A stretch of DNA of 64,000 bases from Galbula dea. Taxonomy: Eukaryota > Chordata > Aves > Piciformes > Galbulidae. The stretch spans positions 806,001 to 870,000 of the forward strand of contig VWZX01005703.1 in NCBI GenBank assembly GCA_013399015.1, written 5' to 3'. The position numbers were made by a program, and so were the translations under genes. Positions 60,701-64,000 of this stretch are shown here, in pieces. The notes below the pieces were generated by a model, which was not told the DNA's origin, ran no database searches, and saw only the letters and a program-made list of their open reading frames with translations. How positions within the stretch are numbered: position 1 is the stretch's first letter; each line of letters begins with the position of its first letter.

Positions 60701-63433
60701 CAAACAGGGTTCTGCAGCTTGCAAGATGAAGCTGTTACTAAAACTAAGAAATGGCCCAAATCCAAAGATGATTATCACCCCAGCCATGGCTTGCAATCTT
60801 GCATGACAGAATTTTCCATCTCACAGGCACACTTTCCCTGGTTTTTTGATTTCACACTGGCGAGAGGTGTTATTGTGGCACTTTGTTATCACTGAGACTA
60901 ACTGGGCATTTATCTTTTATTTCTTTTATAAAGGGCATTATGATTCAATGGCTATGGCTTGATTTGAGTAATTTTAAGGATCATTAGGACTAGAAATCTT
61001 ATATATTGCATTCTGAGTGTTCAAAGAAACCCCATGAGAAAATAATAGTCTAGAGTTTGGGATGAAGACAGGGAATGTCCCAGCTCTTGTCAGTTTTTGA
61101 CAAAGCAGGTATGGCAATGTTGAAGGGAAACTTCCAGCAAGCCAAATTTCTCTAACAGTATGAATGCCACTTTTACATTATCACAAACAAAATCCTTTAT
61201 TATCTTTTCTTTTTGTTTTTAAATAATTATGCTAACTGCCAGAAAACACCAATAATTGGGTGCATGAAAGATTTTACCAGTCAGGATTGAGAAGACCAGA
61301 TGGATATAGAGAGCTTTTAATTGATTTAGAGAGTTTTAATTGATGGTCATTCAGGTGATTTCTTTGCCTTTGCAACAGTATCAAAATAAAGATGTAGCCA
61401 AAACAATTGAGATCAACATTTTTTATACTGAAGGGAAATAGATTTTTTATGAACCATGGAATTAATCTGTGGAGTTTATTACCATAGCTGTCCCACAATA
61501 TAGTACACTCTTTTATTCTCAAAGCTAGATGAGACATTTATTTGTGTGTAAAATAATGCTTGCCATTACATTATATCTGCAGGTTAACACAGTCACAACC
61601 TTTATTTTTTAAGTAATCAACCAGTTACTAATTCAATAATCTCAGCAGTTATGGGACAGGGAACTTGGTCTGGGATTCAATAATCCCAGCAGTTATGGGA
61701 CAGGGAACTTGGTCTGGGATTCAATAATCCCAGCAGCTGTGGCACAGGGAACTTGGTCTGGGGAGATATTACTCCATAGTTATCAATAGTTCAATTTCAT
61801 GGACTTTTCTTCTTGATGTCATAAAATAGAGGAAGGGTCATCACTCTGATATTGTAAATGTCTGCACCTTTTCTTCTTCTATTCATGGACAATAGAGTCT
61901 ATAGAGTCTGTCATCTTCAGTTTGCAGGTATAGGCCAAGTACTGATGCTAGGAGTAACAAATACATGCATTTGTGAGAACATCTTATCTGAGTGCTGGAA
62001 TGAGTTGCTGAGGTGGGTTGTGGAGTCTCTCTCCTTAAAGGTATTCAAAAAACATCTAGACATGGTCCTGGGCAACTGGCCTTGGATGGCCCTGCTTGAT
62101 GAGGGGGTTGGACAAGGTGACCTCCAGAGGTCCCTTCCAACTTCAACCATCCTATGATTCTGTGATTCTGTAAGACAAGCGATCCAGTAATTCTACTTCC
62201 TCAAGTTCTAACTAGTGATGACAATGGCTTCTTTCCTCCTGTACAACTCTATTCCTTAGTCTAGCTCTAACAAACTTTTGCTTGCCACAGGTTTAGCTGA
62301 TATAGAGACTTTTTAGCTGTTAACTCTAATGCAAAAGAAAAAGCAGTTGTATTGTCTGAGATATTCTCCTCTCCTTTTCAGGGTGCGCAATGATTTTGAT
62401 GTGCTGACCAACCGACTGATTGGCAGCCATGGCTACTGCACTCAGGTAAGGGAAGAGTGTGGTCTTGGGGGTGTCACACACACACACAGAATCACACAGA
62501 ATCATTAAGGTTGGAAAAGACCTCTAAGATCATCAAGTAAGTCCAACCATCAAGCTATCACCACCATGCCACTAAACCGTGTCCCTGAGCACCACGTATG
62601 CCTCTTCATGCAGAGCCATGAAGTGACCTCTGCAGAAAGACTGCATTTCGTTTTTAAGGTCCTTAATGTTTTTCCTTTTCCCCTATGATGTAAAGAAGCA
62701 CCTTGATCCTTCATCATTTTTTCCTTTTTTTCCCTTTTTTTTTGGTGTATTGTTGTCTTTGCTTTCAGAGCTGCTGCTATTTGGTCTGCTTTTCTGGTTT
62801 GGATATGTCTGTACCTCTGTGTGCATGCACTCATACTCATCTCCCTCTTTTGAACTCCTCAGCTGATTTTAGTGCTGAGATTGCAACCTGATTTATATTA
62901 TCTGTGTCATAGCTTTCACTGTAGAGGAAAAGGGACACCAAAATACTTTTAAGTTAAAAGCCCAACAACACTAATATGGCCAGGTTGAGAGCTGGATGTA
63001 AGAATAAATGTTTTCTCTGGAAAGATGAACATTGAAAACTCTGCTAGCATTTCCTAGTTTTATTTTGGGAGTAGACTTTCCCCAAAATATCTGGAAAAAA
63101 ATATTTGTAAGCAATCCTAATCTTAAGCCTAAATTTAAAGCCAACAGGTGCATGAAGGGTCTGGTACATGTGTAACTTTATCAATCCTGACTCAGTCTTA
63201 CACTGATGTCTGGTAGAAACAAGACATTTAACTACTGTTTTGGTTTGGTTTTTTGAACATATCCCAAACAGGAGCTGGTGAACTTGCTTTTGACTGGCAA
63301 AGCTGTGTCCAATGTTTTCAACAATGTGATTGAGCTGGACTCTGGGAATGGCAACATCACCATTCTGAAAGGGGTCACAAGCCGCAGTGACATCGGTTTG
63401 CTGTCTCTCTTTGAGCACTATGATGTGTGTCAG
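27698..63433 (+). CDS. MINDY4: MINDY4 (FAM188B), probable K48-type ubiquitin carboxyl-terminal hydrolase, 15 coding exons, 3' part outside window
   Basis: MINDY-family cysteine proteases trim polyubiquitin chains, with a preference for K48 linkage (family knowledge). Spliced exons: 27698-27760, 29819-29938, 30804-31012, 33275-33533, 34571-34992, 44135-44193, 44539-44648, 45815-45931, 46944-47032, 50870-50971, 51905-51968, 53168-53233, 53498-53565, 62382-62445, 63272-63433. They total 1974 nt, 658 codons, with no internal stop and all introns GT-AG. Residues 1-80 carry a LisH-like motif followed by a second helix. Residues about 85-380 are a low-complexity Ser/Lys/Glu linker. The catalytic domain starts near residue 380. 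The oxyanion Gln is residue 451 and the nucleophile Cys in GGPCGV is residue 457. The expected catalytic His (motif SHFSILF in the family) should lie in the next exons, past the window. The start codon was chosen because the first exon matches the family N-terminus and has A at -3 and G at +4. From memory of the human protein (about 757 residues), roughly the last 100 residues are missing here. Confidence 0.96.
27761..29818 (+). other. MINDY4 intron 1
   Basis: The 5' part still belongs to the CpG-rich promoter shore. It contains an A/G-rich tract at about 28120-28166. No repeat element identified. A GTTT-type low-complexity run is at 29545-29590. Confidence 0.7.
29819..29938 (+). CDS. MINDY4: MINDY4 coding exon 2 (residues 22-61)
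   Basis: Acceptor TTCTCAG, donor GTAAGG, phase 0 at both ends, 40 codons. It begins GLKKTLSTMDRE, which completes the LisH-like motif with Gly22, Thr26 and Glu33, then the highly conserved segment SELSINNRNELRNVLHL. Confidence 0.95.
29939..30803 (+). other. MINDY4 intron 2
   Basis: Contains a short (GT)n run at 30241-30255. Nothing else recognised. Confidence 0.7.
30804..31012 (+). CDS. MINDY4: MINDY4 coding exon 3 (residues 62 to 131, last codon split)
   Basis: Acceptor GGATAG, donor GTACAG, enters in phase 0 and leaves two bases of codon 131. It starts AKENPLKTLLEMITNYFLEH, an amphipathic helix conserved in the family, then changes to a Ser-rich linker containing the acidic DFSDEDH motif. 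Confidence 0.94.
32070..32560. promoter_or_regulatory. Intragenic CpG island in MINDY4 intron 3, candidate promoter
   Basis: About three dozen CpGs by eye within roughly 500 bases, while the flanking intron has very few. It is denser than the MINDY4 promoter itself. It contains AAAATGGCGCC at 32109-32119 (YY1-like), TGCGCATGCGT at 32153-32163 (NRF1-like, one mismatch) and a second ATGGCGCC at 32165-32172. These are hallmarks of TATA-less housekeeping promoters. The YY1-like orientation favours a + strand transcript. No known gene is recognised downstream. Confidence 0.65.
32467..32571 (+). other. Short open frame downstream of intronic CpG island, doubtful coding value
   Basis: A 34-codon frame starts at 32467 in a strong context (GGACCATGG) and ends TGA at 32569-32571. 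A second frame of 96 codons runs 32640-32930. I recognise neither product. They are listed only because they follow the candidate promoter. A long non-coding RNA is just as likely. Confidence 0.2.
33275..33533 (+). CDS. MINDY4: MINDY4 coding exon 4 (residues 131-217)
   Basis: Acceptor CTTGTAG, donor GTGATT. The first base completes Arg131 and the exon ends in phase 0. The N-terminal part is poorly conserved and hydrophilic. The C-terminal end PRPRSGLIVRGMMAGPVASS is a strongly conserved signature of MINDY4 and fixes both the frame and the identity. Confidence 0.95.
33534..34570 (+). other. MINDY4 intron 4
   Basis: AT-rich, no repeat or extra exon recognised. Confidence 0.7.
34571..34992 (+). 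CDS. MINDY4: MINDY4 coding exon 5, Ser/Lys-rich linker (residues 218 to 358, last codon split)
   Basis: Acceptor TCCTAG, donor GTAAGA, 422 nt, enters in phase 0 and leaves two bases. The largest exon in the window. It opens GLQKRRLSKRSTSTSSTAQ, which aligns with the RRSSPSSSS stretch of the mammalian protein. The rest is disordered-looking, with charged runs such as SERERTKREERKS and SGREKRERSLKK. No stop in this frame. The linker diverges strongly, so the identity rests on its position between conserved exons 4 and 7 and on phase. Confidence 0.88.
35099..35255 (-). mobile_element. CR1 3'-end fragment, antisense
   Basis: Starts TCACAGAATCCTAGCATGG, then GGGTTGGAAGGGACCTCTGG and AGATCATCTAGTCC, the inverted 3' end of CR1, followed by part of the ORF2 C-terminus up to GGAGACTCCACAACC. 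Confidence 0.88.
35880..36004 (+). mobile_element. CR1 3'-end fragment, sense, diverged
   Basis: Ends GACCTCCAGAGGTCCCTTCC, then a worn terminal repeat TACTGTGCTTTTGTGATTCT. Confidence 0.75.
37445..37505 (-). mobile_element. Short CR1 3'-end remnant, antisense
   Basis: CATAGAATCTTAGAAATTG followed by GGAAAAGACCTTTTAAGGG resembles the inverted CR1 3' end. Short and diverged. Confidence 0.5.
38350..38583 (+). mobile_element. CR1 3' fragment, sense
   Basis: Contains CCATCCTTGGAGATGCTCAA, GGTTGGACTAGGTAGGCTCC and the terminal repeat ATTCTGTGATTCTGA. The sequence just 5' (from about 38190) may belong to the same or an older element. Confidence 0.82.
39671..39686. repeat. (AG)8 microsatellite
   Basis: Eight AG units in intron 5. 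Confidence 0.9.
40125..40275 (-). mobile_element. CR1 internal 3' fragment, antisense
   Basis: GGGAGAAGAGACTGAGCC, CTCCTTTCAGGTAGATGTAG and CCTCCTTTTCTCCAGGCTAA are the inverted ORF2 C-terminal region. No terminal repeat is present. Confidence 0.8.
40895..41336 (+). mobile_element. CR1 LINE 3' fragment, sense, well preserved
   Basis: Reads GGAAAGGCTGAGAGACCTGG, GTCAGGAGGATGGGGCCAGG, GGGGTTGGACTAGGTGATCT and CCAGAGGTCCCTTCCAACCC, with the terminal repeat CATTCTGTGATTCTGTGATT at 41317-41336. Least diverged CR1 in the window, so probably the youngest. Confidence 0.93.
44135..44193 (+). CDS. MINDY4: MINDY4 coding exon 6 (residues 358-378, both end codons split)
   Basis: Acceptor AATGTAG, donor GTGAGT, 59 nt. 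The first base completes Arg358 and the last base starts Val378. It encodes KSPTSTCYKEDQMKDVLEL. Phases match exon 5 and exon 7 exactly. The sequence itself is weakly conserved, so this exon depends on splice signals and phase. Confidence 0.82.
44539..44648 (+). CDS. MINDY4: MINDY4 coding exon 7, start of catalytic domain (residues 378-414)
   Basis: Acceptor CTTTCAG after a T-rich tract, donor GTAAGG. It encodes VDVEDEE and ends LQIVSKAIDISLAK, matching the family's LKLQTASKPIDLSVAK. Two bases complete codon 378 and it exits in phase 0. Confidence 0.95.
44649..45814 (+). other. MINDY4 intron 7
   Basis: Holds an A/C-rich tract at about 45076-45160 with three to four CCAA units. Nothing else recognised. 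Intron 6 (44194-44538) is only 345 bases and shows nothing. Confidence 0.7.
45815..45931 (+). CDS. MINDY4: MINDY4 coding exon 8, catalytic Gln (residues 415-453)
   Basis: Acceptor AATAG, donor GTATTG, phase 0 at both ends, 39 codons. It encodes ELKNLLFGSTLCCFSEEW and ends LKYGIVQKK. The Gln codon at 45923-45925 (residue 451) is six residues before the catalytic Cys, the spacing of the oxyanion-hole Gln in MINDY enzymes. Confidence 0.96.
45932..46943 (+). other. MINDY4 intron 8
   Basis: Separates the codons of the catalytic Gln and Cys. It contains one CR1 fragment at 46195-46325. Confidence 0.75.
46195..46325 (+). mobile_element. CR1 internal fragment, sense
   Basis: GGAACACCTCTCCTATAAAG, GAAAGGCTGAGAGAATTGG and TTAGCCTGGAGGAGAGGAGG are CR1 ORF2 sequence. 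Both ends are truncated and there is no terminal repeat. Confidence 0.82.
46944..47032 (+). CDS. MINDY4: MINDY4 coding exon 9, catalytic Cys (residues 454 to 483, last codon split)
   Basis: Acceptor CCCTCAG, donor GTAAGG. It encodes GGPCGVLAAVQACVLQQLLF followed by a short variable stretch. The Cys codon at 46953-46955 (residue 457) is the nucleophile of the family. Phase 0 in, two bases left over. Confidence 0.96.
47033..50869 (+). other. MINDY4 intron 9 (3.8 kb)
   Basis: No mobile element recognised. It contains the exon-like segment at 48593-48668. The long open frame at 49425-49793 has no recognisable domain. Confidence 0.65.
48593..48668 (+). other. Exon-like segment in MINDY4 intron 9 (possible poison exon)
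   Basis: A pyrimidine-rich acceptor (TTTCTCCTTTCAG) ends at 48592 and a strong donor (GTAAGT) starts at 48669, enclosing 76 nt. Included between exons 9 and 10, it would read into TGA at the fourth complete codon and also shift the frame. It has no match to the known family sequence, so it is either chance or a non-productive cassette exon. Confidence 0.25.
50870..50971 (+). CDS. MINDY4: MINDY4 coding exon 10 (residues 483-517, both end codons split)
   Basis: Acceptor GACTGCAG, donor GTAAGT. It encodes CLQPSEAHRTRCLTMAIAD and ILWRAGGNERAIVA, a conserved helix of the MINDY fold. The single first base completes Arg483. Confidence 0.95.
50972..51904 (+). other. MINDY4 intron 10
   Basis: AT-rich; nothing recognised. 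Confidence 0.7.
51905..51968 (+). CDS. MINDY4: MINDY4 coding exon 11 (residues 517-538)
   Basis: Acceptor CCTCAG, donor GTAAGG. It completes Leu517, then reads PSGRQQFTPIGKYKADGILE, matching the conserved QQFSPTGKYKADGVLE block. Ends in phase 0. Confidence 0.95.
51969..53167 (+). other. MINDY4 intron 11
   Basis: Nothing recognised beyond AT-rich sequence. Intron 12 (53234-53497) is short. Confidence 0.7.
53168..53233 (+). CDS. MINDY4: MINDY4 coding exon 12 (residues 539-560)
   Basis: Acceptor TTCCCAG, donor GTACTG, 22 codons, phase 0 at both ends. It encodes LILHSATRYEDLTLFLQQN followed by IHQ, matching the family's YEDLVTFLQQSIHQ. Confidence 0.95.
53498..53565 (+). CDS. MINDY4: MINDY4 coding exon 13 (residues 561 to 583, last codon split)
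   Basis: Acceptor TTTTCAG, donor GTAAGT. It encodes FEIGPCGCILLTVSVILSRS followed by IN. The mammalian sequence has GPYGC here, so the bird carries a Tyr-to-Cys change that produces a second GPCG string. Confidence 0.94.
56167..56246. repeat. Minisatellite, 20-bp unit, 4 copies
   Basis: Four head-to-tail copies of AAAACCATTGCTGTGTTGGG. Copies 3 and 4 are identical to each other (CCACTG instead of CCATTG), and copy 2 has CACTGGG for the GTTGGG end. Confidence 0.92.
57640..58260 (+). mobile_element. Possible very old CR1 ORF2 remnant, sense
   Basis: Order of weak matches fits CR1: GTAGAGTTCCACAGTAATC (palm region), AAATACCATGTCAAATTGTG (sequence before the C-terminal block) and TTTTGAGAGGGGTCATAAC. 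Divergence is high and no terminal repeat is present, so this is tentative. Confidence 0.35.
58660..58982 (-). mobile_element. CR1 LINE 3' fragment, antisense
   Basis: Begins GAATCATAGAATCACTGTGG, then GACCTCTGAGATCAGGTCTA, CCAGGGATGGGGATTCCACC and GAAGAGACTGAGCCCCAGC. It covers the inverted terminal repeat and ORF2 C-terminal region. Confidence 0.9.
59098..59116. repeat. (TA)n microsatellite
   Basis: Run of about eight alternating TA units, followed by ATAATATAA. Confidence 0.85.
59193..59280. repeat. Pyrimidine-rich (T/CTTT) tract
   Basis: Almost pure T and C over some 85 bases, with several T6-T11 runs. Confidence 0.85.
61631..61762. repeat. Tandem repeat, 44-bp unit, 3 copies
   Basis: Three exact-length copies starting ATTCAATAAT at 61631, 61675 and 61719, each ending GGAACTTGGTCTGGG. 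Copies 1 and 2 differ at one base (CTC/CCC); copy 3 has a few changes (AGCTGTGGCAC). Confidence 0.95.
61955..62172 (+). mobile_element. CR1 LINE 3' fragment, sense
   Basis: Contains GCTGAGGTGGGTTGTGGAGT, GGGGGTTGGACAAGGTGACC and CTCCAGAGGTCCCTTCCAAC, with the terminal repeat CTATGATTCTGTGATTCTG. It ends about 210 bases before exon 14. Confidence 0.9.
62382..62445 (+). CDS. MINDY4: MINDY4 coding exon 14 (residues 583-604)
   Basis: Acceptor CTTTTCAG, donor GTAAGG. It completes Leu583, then VRNDFDVLTNRLIGSHGYCT and Q, matching the conserved DFDVPTSHLIGAHGYCTQ. It follows an 8.8-kb intron. Confidence 0.95.
62446..63271 (+). other. MINDY4 intron 14
   Basis: Contains the antisense CR1 fragment at 62485-62620 and a T-rich stretch near 62715-62750. 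Confidence 0.75.
62485..62620 (-). mobile_element. CR1 3'-end fragment, antisense
   Basis: ACAGAATCACACAGAATCAT, then AGGTTGGAAAAGACCTCTAA and CCACCATGCCACTAAACCG, the inverted CR1 3' end. It follows a short CA run and starts only about 40 bases after the exon 14 donor. Confidence 0.87.
63272..63433 (+). CDS. MINDY4: MINDY4 coding exon 15, last one in window (residues 605-658)
   Basis: Acceptor CAAACAG, donor GTATGC, 54 codons, phase 0 at both ends. It encodes ELVNLLLTGKAVSNVFNNV and ends SDIGLLSLFEHYDVCQ. This is among the most conserved parts of the protein. The following family segment (VGCFLKTP...) is not found before 64000, so the next exon lies outside. Confidence 0.96.
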
Positions 63434-64000
63434 GTATGCTTTCCATTCTTCTGATTTCAGTGAGAAAGGAAACAGTTCCACTTAAAATGGGCTTGGAGTG
63501 AGTAGAGCAGTGGAGAAATGAAGGGCTTGTTTCAGTTGCTCACTCAGAGGTATCCAGTGCTGTTTCAGATTGCCCCAAGGCAGATTGTGGTCTCCCTTCT
63601 GGATGCAGGTTCTTGTTCCACCCCTTGAGAAATGACTTGGGTAGTCTGCAGCATCTCATCTCTTCTATGCCTGTGGTGTTTTCTGCCTGATCTCCTCAAC
63701 TTACAGACTAACACTTCTGTTTAAGTGGCTACTCTATGTATCTGTGTAAAATAACTAGGACCTGCTCAGTGCAGGCTGTGGAGCTGAAAGCTGTTCAGCT
63801 AACTAAACATAACTGTCTACTCCAGGCTGAGCTTAACAAGTTCCCCTGACTGTGTTCATTAGGTCTCCACTGATCATAGTGGGGTTGAGACACCCACTCT
63901 CATGTGTATGTATTAGCAGTAAAGAAAATAGACCACAGAAATAGCTGTCAGTATCACAGAATCACATAATGGGAATATTCCTTTTATCATGTCTTTGAAA
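63434..64000 (+). other. MINDY4 intron 15, 5' part
   Basis: No exon in this stretch. The last 50 bases contain TCACAGAATCACATAATGGG (about 63953-63972), possibly the start of another antisense CR1 cut by the window edge. Confidence 0.6.

Larger units (their letters stand above)
53566..62381 (+). other. MINDY4 intron 13 (8.8 kb)
   Basis: Holds two tandem repeats (56167-56246, 61631-61762), a TA microsatellite, a long pyrimidine tract, CR1 fragments at 58660-58982 and 61955-62172, and a possible ancient CR1 at 57640-58260. No additional exon recognised. Confidence 0.7.

Noticed and set aside
63044..63481. 145-codon open frame on the minus strand
   Set aside because: It is the antisense shadow of MINDY4 exon 15 and its flanks.
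1..64000. CRISPR array, operon or integrated provirus
   Set aside because: Repeats found are CR1 ends, microsatellites and two small tandem arrays without spacer structure. No retroviral LTR or gene set was seen, and the window is clearly vertebrate.

Overview
This is vertebrate nuclear DNA, most likely from a bird. It is AT-rich and CpG-poor, its coding sequence is split into short exons by GT-AG introns, and the dispersed repeats are almost all CR1 LINE 3' fragments ending in the short ATTCTGTG-type direct repeats typical of sauropsid CR1. Nothing here is bacterial, and I saw no retroviral LTR pair, tRNA or rRNA.

The one protein-coding gene I can establish is MINDY4 (also called FAM188B), a deubiquitinase of the MINDY family, on the + strand. 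Fifteen coding exons, from the start codon at 27698 to the donor at 63433/63434, join without any frame conflict into 658 codons. Every junction is GT-AG and all phases agree. The N-terminal LisH-like helix pair is in exons 1-3, a fast-evolving Ser/Lys-rich linker in exons 4-6, and the catalytic domain from exon 7 on. The catalytic Gln (residue 451, end of exon 8) and catalytic Cys (residue 457, start of exon 9) are both intact. The catalytic His and the C-terminal part lie beyond the right edge, so the gene is 3'-truncated by the window.

Layout: 1-27400 is upstream, apparently non-genic DNA with CR1 copies of several ages (including decayed reverse-transcriptase fragments at 10140-10345, 21715-22550 and 24075-24310) and a palindrome-rich AT segment near 14150-14200. 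The MINDY4 CpG-rich promoter is at about 27460-27690 and carries an RFX X-box-like site. From 27698 to the end is MINDY4, with two very long introns (intron 5, 9.1 kb; intron 13, 8.8 kb) holding CR1 copies, two short tandem repeats and low-complexity tracts.

The most unexpected feature is a second, denser CpG island at about 32070-32560, inside intron 3. It has NRF1-like and YY1-like motifs and looks like the promoter of an unannotated nested transcript or an alternative MINDY4 promoter. No convincing protein is attached to it. A 76-nt exon-like segment in intron 9 could be a poison exon. I found no clearly novel multi-gene system in this window.
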